A stretch of DNA of 6,690 nucleotides from Saprospiraceae bacterium (GCA_007125435.1 SLDF01000163.1:1-6690), one strand, 5' to 3'. Positions 1 through 6,529 are shown, counted from the stretch's first letter. Made by a program: numbers and translations. Notes: generated by a model not told the origin, from the letters alone.

Positions 1-1067
1 GCATAGGCAAGTCAACTCTATTGCTACAAATTGCTCTTGCCCATAAGATCAAGGTTCTATATGTATCTGGTGAAGAGAGTGAAGAACAAATTAAAATGCG
101 AGCCGAACGCATGCAAATGAGTAGCTCTAATTGCTATCTCTACAACGAGACACTCCTGGACAATATCTTCGCTGCTGCTGATAATCTCCAACCCGAGCTT
201 CTGGTCATTGACTCTATCCAGACCATGAAGTCTCCCGATATAGACTCGAGTCCGGGGAGCATTTCACAAGTCAGAGAATCTACCTCAGAGCTCCAAAGAT
301 ATGCGAAAGAAACAGGCATCCCCATTTTTATCATAGGACATATCAACAAGGAAGGGGATATTGCAGGACCAAAGCTTCTTGAACACATAGTAGATACTGT
401 ACTGCAATTCGAAGGAGACAGAAATCACATCTATCGGATACTAAGGACCAGAAAAAACCGCTTTGGATCTACGGACGAAATGGGCATCTACGAAATGCAA
501 TCCAATGGCTTAAGACAAGTAGAAAACCCTTCTGAATTATTGATCAGTCAAAAAGATGAAGACTTGAGCGGCAGTGCCATAGCCGCTACTATCGAAGGTC
601 TGCGACCTGTGCTCATTGAGGTTCAGGCTTTGGTCAGTGCTGCAGTCTATGGGACATCTCAGCGATCATCCACAGGGTTTGACCTTAGAAGGCTATCTAT
701 GCTACTGGCAGTGCTTGAAAAAAGAGCAGGTGTCTATTTCATCCAGCAGGACGTATTTCTGAATATAGCCGGCGGTATTCGGGTAGAGGACCCTGCCATA
801 GATTTGGCCATTGCTGCAGCTCTTGTTTCATCCCTTGAGGACACCCCTATTCCCCCGGACTGGTGCTTTGCGGGTGAAATTGGTCTCTCAGGAGAAATCA
901 GAGCTGTCAACCGAGTTGAACTCAGAATTCAGGAAGCAGCCAAGCTTGGATTCAAACATATAGTCGTTTCTAAATATAACCTCAAAGGATTAGACGAAAA
1001 AAAATTTCCAATTTATGTACACCCAATCGGCAAAATAACTGAACTTGTTACCCTTCTCATGGGTTAG
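1..1067 (+). CDS. radA: DNA repair protein RadA (Sms), 5'-truncated by window edge
   Basis: RadA is a RecA-like cytoplasmic ATPase/helicase that drives branch migration of recombination intermediates. The reading frame is open from position 3 and begins inside Walker A (IGKSTLLLQ, nt 3-29), so the true start and the N-terminal four-cysteine zinc finger lie off the left edge. About 354 residues of an expected ~455 are present. Visible motifs are Walker B (LLVIDS, nt 198-215), the RecA-like stretch around GHINKEGDIAGPKLLEH (from nt ~336) and the RadA-diagnostic KNRFGS (nt 453-470). A C-terminal Lon-like domain follows from about nt 590, with IAGGIRVEDPAIDLAIAAAL and FAGEIGLSGEIR. In this family that domain is a scaffold and is not known to be proteolytic. 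The TTG at nt 21 lies inside the P-loop and is not the start. The stop is TAG at 1065-1067. No U-tailed terminator follows. Identification is very secure. Confidence 0.97.
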   Translation, partial: IGKSTLLLQIALAHKIKVLYVSGEESEEQIKMRAERMQMSSSNCYLYNETLLDNIFAAADNLQPELLVIDSIQTMKSPDIDSSPGSISQVRESTSELQRYAKETGIPIFIIGHINKEGDIAGPKLLEHIVDTVLQFEGDRNHIYRILRTRKNRFGSTDEMGIYEMQSNGLRQVENPSELLISQKDEDLSGSAIAATIEGLRPVLIEVQALVSAAVYGTSQRSSTGFDLRRLSMLLAVLEKRAGVYFIQQDVFLNIAGGIRVEDPAIDLAIAAALVSSLEDTPIPPDWCFAGEIGLSGEIRAVNRVELRIQEAAKLGFKHIVVSKYNLKGLDEKKFPIYVHPIGKITELVTLLMG

Positions 1068-1135
1068 ATAGAAGTATTTTGACCTACAATCCTGCGCTAA
1101 CATATTTTAATGGATTGCCTGGAAGGATATCGTGT

Positions 1136-1160
1136 AAGACTTCGTTTTAAAACGAATCTT
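1136..1160. repeat. Perfect 16-bp palindrome between radA and marR
   Basis: Positions 1141-1156 read TTCGTTTTAAAACGAA, which equals its own reverse complement. AAGA (1136-1139) and TCTT (1157-1160) extend the symmetry, with C1140 as a single bulge. No T-run follows on the top strand, so it does not look like a normal radA terminator. It lies about 117 bp before the marR ATG, upstream of the promoter elements, and could be a binding site for a dimeric protein. No protein is identified for it. Confidence 0.4.
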
Positions 1161-1235
1161 AGTAAGGCATACACTATGACGAAAAGTGTGCTCAGTGTAG
1201 ATTGGATTTGATTAATTATTTGTTAAATCATTAAT

Positions 1236-1265
1236 TAATTGTAGGTACATTAATTGTATATACAT
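1236..1265 (+). promoter_or_regulatory. Tandem operator candidate, two 15-bp direct repeats before marR
   Basis: TAATTGTAGGTACAT (1236-1250) is followed at once by TAATTGTATATACAT (1251-1265). The two units are identical except for the two central bases. Each contains the inverted-repeat core TGTA-nn-TACA (1240-1249 and 1255-1264; the second is a perfect 10-bp palindrome). Short AT-rich dyads overlapping a promoter are what MarR-family dimers usually bind. The pair fills the spacer between a TTG (1239-1241) and the -7 box (1265-1272), so a bound protein would block RNA polymerase. A third copy precedes yceI. The sequence pattern is certain; the identity of the binding protein is inferred. Confidence 0.65.
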
Positions 1266-1272
1266 ATATTTG
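1239..1272 (+). promoter_or_regulatory. Bacteroidota-type promoter of marR
   Basis: TATATTTG (1265-1272) matches the Bacteroidota -7 consensus TAnnTTTG exactly. TTG at 1239-1241 is the best -33 element, with a 23-bp spacer at the long end of the accepted range. The -7 box ends only 4 nt before the marR ATG at 1277, so transcription should begin at or within a few bases of the start codon. The promoter is interleaved with the tandem TAATTGTAnnTACAT repeats, which suggests autorepression. Confidence 0.55.
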
Positions 1273-1276
1273 CATC

Positions 1277-1729
1277 ATGACGGCTATAGAGAAAGAAATT
1301 CAGCAAAAGTCTTTTGAGAGTAATCGCCATAAGGCGCATATTAACATTTTGTTTACAGCCTCATATATATCGGGAATCACAAATAAGACTTTGAAGCCAT
1401 TTGATATCAGTGCTCAGCAGTACAATATCATGAGGATTTTGAAAGGTCAACATCCAAAAGCGGCTTCGATAAAGTTACTGACAGAGCGCATGCTAGACAA
1501 GATGTCAAATGCCAGCAGATTGGTAGAAAAGCTTAGGCGTAAGGGTTACATCAGCCGAGTTGAATGTCCTGAAGATCGCAGGCAGGTCAATGTCAAATTA
1601 ACTGAGGAGGGTCTTAATGTACTCAAAGAGAGTACTGAGGCTCTAGACGAAGCGGCTAAGTTTATGAACAACCTCACAGAGAAAGAAGCTGGATTATTAT
1701 CGGATTATCTTGATAAAATCAGAGACTGA
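1277..1729 (+). CDS. MarR-family winged-helix transcriptional regulator
   Basis: A 150-residue protein of normal MarR length, acting as a cytoplasmic DNA-binding dimer. The N-terminal helix (residues ~1-40) and the C-terminal helix (~113-148) would form the dimer interface. The winged helix-turn-helix spans ~43-112: QQYNIMRIL helix, recognition helix around DKMSNASRLVEKLRRKGYI (74-92), then the wing with the family signature PEDRRQVNVKLTEEG (98-112; D100, R101, R102). Cys97 sits at the base of the wing, and whether it senses redox state is unknown. The ATG at 1277 fits the family's N-terminus (a charged helix beginning IEKEIQQKSF). No Shine-Dalgarno sequence precedes it, as is usual in this phylum. 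The gene lies 88 bp before yceI on the same strand, and both share the TAATTGTAnnTACA motif. It is probably an autorepressor that also controls yceI; the inducing ligand cannot be read from the sequence. Confidence 0.93.
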   Translation: MTAIEKEIQQKSFESNRHKAHINILFTASYISGITNKTLKPFDISAQQYNIMRILKGQHPKAASIKLLTERMLDKMSNASRLVEKLRRKGYISRVECPEDRRQVNVKLTEEGLNVLKESTEALDEAAKFMNNLTEKEAGLLSDYLDKIRD

Positions 1730-1738
1730 TATTTTTTT
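1718..1738 (+). terminator. Weak intrinsic terminator candidate at the marR stop
   Basis: ATCAG (1718-1722) and CTGAT (1726-1730) form a 5-bp stem with a 3-nt loop that includes the marR TGA, followed by A and seven T residues (1732-1738). The stem is short with only two G:C pairs, so termination would be partial at best. It would allow some read-through from marR into yceI. Confidence 0.3.
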
Positions 1739-1785
1739 CAACAAATTGAACAACATATTTTTTAACCAAATAGATGTAACAACAA

Positions 1786-1799
1786 TAATTGTAAATACA
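1786..1799 (+). promoter_or_regulatory. Third copy of the TAATTGTAnnTACA motif, before yceI
   Basis: TAATTGTAAATACA matches the unit at 1251-1264 in 13 of 14 positions. It keeps the TGTA-nn-TACA dyad, and ends 18 bp before the yceI ATG. Its placement relative to the start codon resembles that in front of marR (12 bp). No clean TAnnTTTG box is visible here; the closest is TACACTTTA at 1796-1804. The promoter position is therefore uncertain, although a MarR-controlled yceI promoter is the best explanation. Confidence 0.6.
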
Positions 1800-1817
1800 C
1801 TTTAAATTAAACAACTT

Positions 1818-2420
1818 ATGAAAAACACGATTCTATCTCTAATCGCAGTAGCTGCTATTTCTTTGGCATTTAACAATCCTATAGAAAAGCAGTCGGTATC
1901 TATTGACACATCAAAAAGCGAAATCACCTGGAGAGCTTACAAAGTGCTAGGTAAGCATCACGGGCCATTAACGCTAAAAGATGGGACTATTGACTTTAAA
2001 GATGGTGATATTGTAGGCGGTAAATTCACAATGGATATGACAACTATCGACTGTGATGACTTATCCGGTGACAGTAAAGGTAAATTGGTAGGACACTTAA
2101 AGTCTGATGATTTCTTCAGTGTAGAAAGCCATCCAACATCAACTTTCGTCATCAAGAGTTCAAAGACTACCGGTAAAGGACAATATGAAATCACAGGTGA
2201 CCTCACGGTAAAAGGACAAACGCACAGCATTACCTTCCCTGCCACTGTATTGAAGCAAGGGGACGGTCTGGTTGCTAATGCCAGAATGTCTATCGACAGG
2301 ACAAAATACAATGTCAGATACGGATCAGGCAAGTTTTTTGATGGCTTAGGTGACAACATGATTTACGACAATTTTGACATTGAAGTTTCATTGGTAATTA
2401 ATGAAACTGTAAACCTATAA
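1818..2420 (+). CDS. YceI-family secreted lipid-binding protein
   Basis: A 200-residue protein of the YceI/TT1927b family, an extended lipocalin-like beta-barrel whose studied members bind polyisoprenoid chains in a hydrophobic pocket. Residues 1-~18 form a Sec signal peptide (KN, then a hydrophobic run ILSLIAVAAISLAF). There is no lipobox cysteine, so a soluble periplasmic protein is expected. Family landmarks occur in order: SEITWRAYKVLGKHHGPL (34-51), GHLKSDDFFSVESHPTSTF (92-110), ITGDLTVKGQTHSITFPA (125-142) and MSIDRTKYNVRYGSG (157-171). Length matches E. coli YceI (~190 aa). The ATG follows an A-rich leader without a Shine-Dalgarno sequence. It is the second gene of a marR-yceI pair, preceded by the shared operator motif and closed by a strong terminator. 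The exact ligand and physiological role are not readable; acid, osmotic or isoprenoid-quinone stress are possibilities from the family. Confidence 0.94.
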   Translation: MKNTILSLIAVAAISLAFNNPIEKQSVSIDTSKSEITWRAYKVLGKHHGPLTLKDGTIDFKDGDIVGGKFTMDMTTIDCDDLSGDSKGKLVGHLKSDDFFSVESHPTSTFVIKSSKTTGKGQYEITGDLTVKGQTHSITFPATVLKQGDGLVANARMSIDRTKYNVRYGSGKFFDGLGDNMIYDNFDIEVSLVINETVNL

Positions 2421-2435
2421 AGAGTTGAATTGGGG

Positions 2436-2457
2436 TGTGAAATGGGTGAATTTCACA
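2436..2457 (+). other. 8-bp hairpin between the yceI stop and its terminator
   Basis: TGTGAAAT (2436-2443) pairs perfectly with ATTTCACA (2450-2457) across a 6-nt loop GGGTGA. It has no T-run of its own and abuts the terminator hairpin. It may stabilise the 3' end of the yceI transcript against exonucleases. The role is inferred. Confidence 0.4.
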
Positions 2458-2460
2458 AGA

Positions 2461-2489
2461 GGTCATTCCGAGAGGAATGGCCTTTTTTT
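2461..2489 (+). terminator. Strong intrinsic terminator after yceI
   Basis: GGTCATTCC (2461-2469) and GGAATGGCC (2474-2482) form a 9-bp stem with one G-U pair, closed by a GAGA tetraloop and followed by seven T residues (2483-2489). AAGA just upstream can pair with the T-run and lengthen the stem. On the opposite strand no T-run follows, so it serves yceI only. A second hairpin (TGTGAAAT 2436-2443 with ATTTCACA 2450-2457) stands directly in front of it. Confidence 0.88.
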
Positions 2490-2546
2490 ATGCTGTCCCA
2501 ATTCTACTTGAAAGGGATGTAATTCAAAATGTTGATTTTTCTGGTC

Positions 2547-2710
2547 ATGCATCAGCGCTGCGCAACAGTGGCGACCCTAAGGGAGCCAGACCGGATGGAA
2601 CGAATGTGGAAGCCGGGCCAACCGTTCAGGGAGCTGTGAAGCATAGCGACCCGACGACGACAGGAGGAGGGTGATGCCCAAAGCGATTAAACCCGGATTA
2701 TGCATTAGAA
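2547..2710. other. GC-rich intergenic island of unknown nature
   Basis: The 130 bp from about 2550 to 2680 have roughly 63% G+C by hand count, while neighbouring genes and spacers look close to 40%. No recognised protein or RNA family is visible. The island contains short dyads such as CCCTAAGGG (within 2570-2585) and two CCGG sites, and an AGGAGG (2662-2667) correctly spaced before an ATG at 2674. That ATG would open a 30-codon frame ending at TAA 2764-2766, which overlaps the end of the protease gene on the other strand. ATGCATCAG (2547-2555) and ATGCATTAG (2700-2708) lie at the two ends. It could be a mobile-element remnant, a dispersed repeat or a structured RNA. It lies between two convergent genes, where insertions are tolerated. 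Confidence 0.4.
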
Positions 2711-2755
2711 AATCTATTACGGCTTTAAATGAGCTTTTCTCTACACGAGCTAACA

Positions 2756-5700
2756 CTATTCAATAATGACTTTAGCTGGTGGCAGTTCACTTCCTCTTTG
2801 GCTCAGCATATAGATGCCGGGTGTCAAATGTCTGATCTCCATCTGAATGGTCGATTCAGGAAGATTGACTTCGTTGACAGCTACTGGACGCCCAAGGACA
2901 TCTCTTAGCTCCCACACCCCATTCATATGGTCAATCTGCTGAATAGACTTTGACTTAATGTACAGGATATGCTTAGCTGGATTAGGGAATATATCCCAGC
3001 CTCTTTCCCGGTCAATAGCTTGAGCAGAACTTGTAGTTGCAAATACTTCTTTCTCAACCCTTTTGTTGCAATCCTCTTTATTAATGGTCAGGGAAACGAT
3101 GGCCTCGGTTTCTATTTCATCGAAGATGATAATAACTTCATCCTCGTTTTGTCCCTCTATGATTTCTCCACCTACAACACCCCAGGAGAATTCAACATCC
3201 TGAACTGTTTCAGCTCTAAACGTTGTAGGCACTAAGGGTATATACTCATTAGAGCCAATTATTTCCGGCGCTGCTAATTCTACTCCGGCTTCGATGGTAA
3301 AGTCTCGAACAAATTCACACCCTTCAGGTGATATTGCTGTAAGGGAATAATCTCCGGGAATCAGATCTTCGAGTCTACTGCCTGTAGATCCATCACTGTA
3401 AATAAATTCATACCCATTTAATTGAAATGCATTCACAATTCTTACCCTTCCGTCACTGCTCTCGGCACAGGACTCATCTCTAACTGATAAAACAATATTT
3501 GGCTCTTCTCTTGGCTCTAACTCAATGGACTCAGTGGCCTTGCAATTGTTAGCATCTGTAATTGTCAAATTATACACACCAGCAGCCAGGCTATCTAGAA
3601 GTAAACTACTGGATCCATCCTCCCATTCAATGTTGTAGGGTCCTACGCCGCCTTTGATACTGATAAAAATAGACCCATCATCACTACCCGGACAAGACTC
3701 TTGTCTGATTGGAGAAACATTACCCATTCCAAATAAGACTGTTTCTGATTCCATTCTATTAATAAGTGCTTCACCAGCATCTTGATTTATCATAATCGCT
3801 GGAATTGTAACGCTACCTCCGCTTGCACCGCCTCCCATATTGATGAGGCCACCTGTATTATTTACAATAAGAACAGCAATAGCACCTGCCTGCTCAGCCA
3901 ATAAAGCTTTAGTACCAAACTCACAAGATCCTCTTCTGACTACAGCAATATTACCTTCTAGCTCATCCGTATTGATGGCCTCTGAACAACCTAATAAGCC
4001 ACCTGATCCATCATCAACGCCTACTAATCTGGCTATTACCAGGTCCTCAGGCAATGCCCCACCCCATGAAGATCCGGTAGATGCGCTAAATTGTAAATTA
4101 TCGTCGAATCCATCGCCGGTATAAGTTGAGAATACAAATGATTCATTAACCTCAATTTCCAAAGGTTGAGGAGGAATGATATTTACCCTCTGTGTAGTGA
4201 CACAGCCATCTTCATTTTTTATATAAAAAATTCTAAATCCGGTTTCTACATCGTAGAACACTTCTGATTCTTGAAAGTCGATACCATCTTCACTAAACAT
4301 TAGACCCTCCGAGCCAACACCCGCCATCAATATAAGACTATCCAAAATAGTATTGGCACATGGAATTTGGTCCACTACTAAATCATTGAGCTCAAGTCCG
4401 CAATCCGGAGCAGATGAGCTGATGATCAGAGAAAAATCTTGTGTACCATCGCGAAGGCTTCCCTTATGGGACACCACAACCATATACTCTCCGGCGGGTA
4501 GTTCGCCGACATTGATGACTTCTACATTATCTACAATATTATCCCCTTTAGTTGCGGGAGCTGCAGGTTCATCAGGATTAAGAAGATATGGAAAAAACAC
4601 CCGAGACGAGTCATCAACAGATATTAACCTCACATCTAGGTCGTTAACCAGCTTAGGTGTGCGATCATTAAGCGCAGCAGGACCTACTTGACCCTCGGGA
4701 TCCGTCCAACAGAGTGTGATTTTAACAGGCATATCTTCGACAATAGATAGCGTGGTTTCATAAGTCGCTCCATCGACTAATGTGAGTTCACGAATCTGAT
4801 GTGCTAAGGGGTCAGATAAAACATCTGCAGCTGTCTTTACATTAAGCATGCCCCATCCATGGCTATAGTCAGGACCTTCATCAGGACCTGCCTGATCAGC
4901 TGTGTGAATGGCTAAGCCTTTCAAAGTAGAAGACAACATAAACTCACCAAAGAGATCTCTGTGTAACTCCTGCAGTAATAAAAGCGATCCTGCTACATTA
5001 GGGCCACTCATGGATGTGCCACTGAGTGAAGCATACTGGTCGTCTCCCCCTGAGCTGGCAGATAACAAACCAACGCCTGCTCCAACGATATCCGGCTTAA
5101 TACGTCCATCGTCTGTCGGCCCCCAACCGCTAAATGAACTCATATTAACGTCTGAAGGACTGTTCCAGCCTCCGGGAATCTTTGTCACTGCACCTACTGT
5201 AAGAATGTTTTTTGAATTACCATATGTGGGGATGCAGTCATAACCGTCCTGACCTCCGTCTCTTTGTCGGAAGTCAGTAGATGCCTCCCATGAATTATTG
5301 ATACTCACAAAGTGATTGGTCGCTCCGACATCATTTCTATCATTACCCGCCGACTTGACGATAAGATAGTACGGTGCATTATAAGCTATCTGGTCCCATT
5401 GTCTAGCTTTATTATTATAAAACCCAAATCTAAAGTCTTCTTCTGTACTCACATTGACATCTCCCCACCAATGCCAGGAGTTGCTGGAACCTTCTGCCCA
5501 ATCTCCCCTTGCCCATCCTGTGATAGAGCCATATGAGTGGTTGGAAATCAAAAGCCCCTCCGCTGCTGCTGCGGCCATCTGAGCATTGTCATTATTCCAA
5601 TCGTGAGTCCAAAGAATGGCGTCAGGTGCCATACCTTTAGCGTCAGGTCTGGCACCACCTCCTATTAGAGTGCCTGCCACATGTGTTGCATGGTTGCTTA

Positions 5701-6154
5701 TAGATGTAGCGCCGTCACGCTGGATAGCCCTACCACCAAACTCTTGGTGCGAGAGCAATGTAGCTCCACCATCCCATTCACCAATGATCATACCTTTACC
5801 GGAGAGCGCATAGATAGAATTGGCGCCGGGGTGAAGCTGATCTGCTGAAGTACTTTGTGCAGCGCCAGCATTGTTGGTAATACGATACTCTGGAAGCCCA
5901 TTTTCTATGCCTATTAATTCATAAATGGTACCATCTTCCAATTCTGTACGGATGGGCCAACCTCTCTTAAGTGCTTCATCCTCTGCTTCTTGCTTCTTTA
6001 TCAGAAACTCATCTTCCCACAGTGCGGCCAATTTATAAAGTTCTTGTCTTTTGTCAGGAGCCACTCTGGCTTGTTCCTGGGCAAAAGCCTGAAATGAAAA
6101 AAGAGCGATCATTAGCAGAATAAACTGCAGTCGAAAATTAAAATTGAATGTCAT
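2756..6154 (-). CDS. Secreted multidomain subtilisin-like (S8) serine protease, T9SS cargo
   Basis: This 1132-residue protein is an exported protease. Residues 1-25 are a signal peptide (cleavage probably AFA|Q), and ~26-110 a propeptide-like region. The S8 catalytic domain (~115-445) carries Asp128 in EWDGG, His155 in HATHVAG, oxyanion Asn271 in SAGN and Ser381 in GTSMSGPNVAG; all four are present, so it should be active. Residues ~453-580 resemble the jelly-roll domain of KP-43-type subtilases (LVNDLDVRL, VDNVEVINVGELPAGEYMVVV). A SprB-like segment (~587-660) precedes a PA domain (~670-808; GSCEFGTKALLAEQAGAIAV, IPAIMIN). Two SprB-like repeats follow (~815-882, ~887-957), then an Ig/PKD-like part (~961-1040) and a type A T9SS sorting domain (~1054-1132; DIFPNPAKHILYIKS ... 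LTPGIYML). It is expected to cross the outer membrane by T9SS and be released or surface-anchored. The start ATG at 6154 directly precedes the signal peptide. The natural substrate is unknown. It is transcribed convergently to yceI as a single gene. Confidence 0.95.
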   Translation of the reverse strand: MTFNFNFRLQFILLMIALFSFQAFAQEQARVAPDKRQELYKLAALWEDEFLIKKQEAEDEALKRGWPIRTELEDGTIYELIGIENGLPEYRITNNAGAAQSTSADQLHPGANSIYALSGKGMIIGEWDGGATLLSHQEFGGRAIQRDGATSISNHATHVAGTLIGGGARPDAKGMAPDAILWTHDWNNDNAQMAAAAAEGLLISNHSYGSITGWARGDWAEGSSNSWHWWGDVNVSTEEDFRFGFYNNKARQWDQIAYNAPYYLIVKSAGNDRNDVGATNHFVSINNSWEASTDFRQRDGGQDGYDCIPTYGNSKNILTVGAVTKIPGGWNSPSDVNMSSFSGWGPTDDGRIKPDIVGAGVGLLSASSGGDDQYASLSGTSMSGPNVAGSLLLLQELHRDLFGEFMLSSTLKGLAIHTADQAGPDEGPDYSHGWGMLNVKTAADVLSDPLAHQIRELTLVDGATYETTLSIVEDMPVKITLCWTDPEGQVGPAALNDRTPKLVNDLDVRLISVDDSSRVFFPYLLNPDEPAAPATKGDNIVDNVEVINVGELPAGEYMVVVSHKGSLRDGTQDFSLIISSSAPDCGLELNDLVVDQIPCANTILDSLILMAGVGSEGLMFSEDGIDFQESEVFYDVETGFRIFYIKNEDGCVTTQRVNIIPPQPLEIEVNESFVFSTYTGDGFDDNLQFSASTGSSWGGALPEDLVIARLVGVDDGSGGLLGCSEAINTDELEGNIAVVRRGSCEFGTKALLAEQAGAIAVLIVNNTGGLINMGGGASGGSVTIPAIMINQDAGEALINRMESETVLFGMGNVSPIRQESCPGSDDGSIFISIKGGVGPYNIEWEDGSSSLLLDSLAAGVYNLTITDANNCKATESIELEPREEPNIVLSVRDESCAESSDGRVRIVNAFQLNGYEFIYSDGSTGSRLEDLIPGDYSLTAISPEGCEFVRDFTIEAGVELAAPEIIGSNEYIPLVPTTFRAETVQDVEFSWGVVGGEIIEGQNEDEVIIIFDEIETEAIVSLTINKEDCNKRVEKEVFATTSSAQAIDRERGWDIFPNPAKHILYIKSKSIQQIDHMNGVWELRDVLGRPVAVNEVNLPESTIQMEIRHLTPGIYMLSQRGSELPPAKVIIE

Positions 6155-6204
6155 TTGTAAATGTGGTTGTGTGAAATTGAAAAACCTGTACTAATAGTCT
6201 ACCT

Positions 6205-6212
6205 CAAATATA
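6205..6212 (-). promoter_or_regulatory. -7 box of the protease promoter
   Basis: On the minus strand 6212-6205 reads TATATTTG, an exact match to the Bacteroidota -7 consensus TAnnTTTG. It would start transcription near position 6200 and leave an untranslated leader of about 45 nt before the ATG at 6154. No convincing TTG -33 element is seen at the expected distance upstream, so the promoter may be weak or need an activator. The leader has no Shine-Dalgarno sequence. Confidence 0.5.
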
Positions 6213-6443
6213 TTAAAAAGCAAATAAAAGCTATAATTGTTGTGGATCCTAAGGACAAAATGACGGCAATAATGACAAAAAACAAACAATTTATCTCCTA
6301 ACAGGATAAAGTAGGTTTGTATTCTTGGCAACCTCTAATTATTTCTGAAGCGAGCTGTAGGGAAAAGAATTTTGATTTAGAAGATTTGCCAAGATAAAGC
6401 AAAGGCCCTATCTACGCGACTGATATACAAAATACACCTAACT
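6213..6443. other. Non-coding stretch upstream of the protease
   Basis: No convincing gene, tRNA or known RNA was found in this AT-rich stretch on either strand. The only structure is an imperfect hairpin at 6290-6310 (TTTAT..CCT / AGG.ATAAA with a 2-nt bulge). On the minus strand it runs into a T-rich tract, but no minus-strand gene lies close enough upstream inside the window for it to terminate. Confidence 0.5.
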
Positions 6444-6444
6444 A

Positions 6445-6472
6445 GCAGCTTGCAGCTTGAAACTTGCAGCTA
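6445..6472. repeat. Four tandem 7-bp repeats
   Basis: GCAGCTT, GCAGCTT, GAAACTT and GCAGCTA follow one another without gaps (6445-6451, 6452-6458, 6459-6465, 6466-6472). The period equals neither a codon multiple nor a helical turn. It looks like a short minisatellite expanded by slippage in non-coding DNA. Confidence 0.6.
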
Positions 6473-6493
6473 AATACTATATTCTGCGTGAGG

Positions 6494-6523
6494 ATGACTG
6501 AATGGTGCATGACCGAATGGTGC
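6494..6523. repeat. Tandem 15-bp direct repeat
   Basis: ATGACTGAATGGTGC (6494-6508) is followed at once by ATGACCGAATGGTGC (6509-6523), with one difference in 15. It lies 22 bp downstream of the heptad repeats and just before the 45-bp repeats, so this spacer has collected several independent repeat types. Confidence 0.7.
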
Positions 6524-6529
6524 GTAGCA

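Noticed and set aside
140..388. Antisense 82-codon frame within radA, and similar frames opposite yceI and the protease
   Set aside because: Each lies wholly within a well-identified gene on the other strand and shows no domain or start signal of its own.
1161..1200. Short dyad ACACT...AGTGT (about 1170-1190) as a possible regulatory hairpin
   Set aside because: Only a 5-bp stem with a 9-nt loop, no T-run and no repeat elsewhere; expected by chance in a spacer of this length.
2477..2674. Plus-strand 65-codon open frame starting inside the yceI terminator
   Set aside because: Its start lies in the terminator stem, it spans an abrupt GC change, has no leader and no recognisable domain, and its C-terminal part is the translated GC-rich island.
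2795..2815. TTGGCTCAGCAT resembling the 3' part of the 45-bp repeat
   Set aside because: It lies in the coding sequence of the protease sorting domain (YMLSQRG), lacks the rest of the repeat and the other stem arm, and is best taken as chance.
6270..6310. Minus-strand terminator-like hairpin with T-rich tail
   Set aside because: The stem has a 2-nt bulge, the tail is interrupted by G residues, and no minus-strand gene ends nearby; any such gene would be more than 380 bp away, outside the window.
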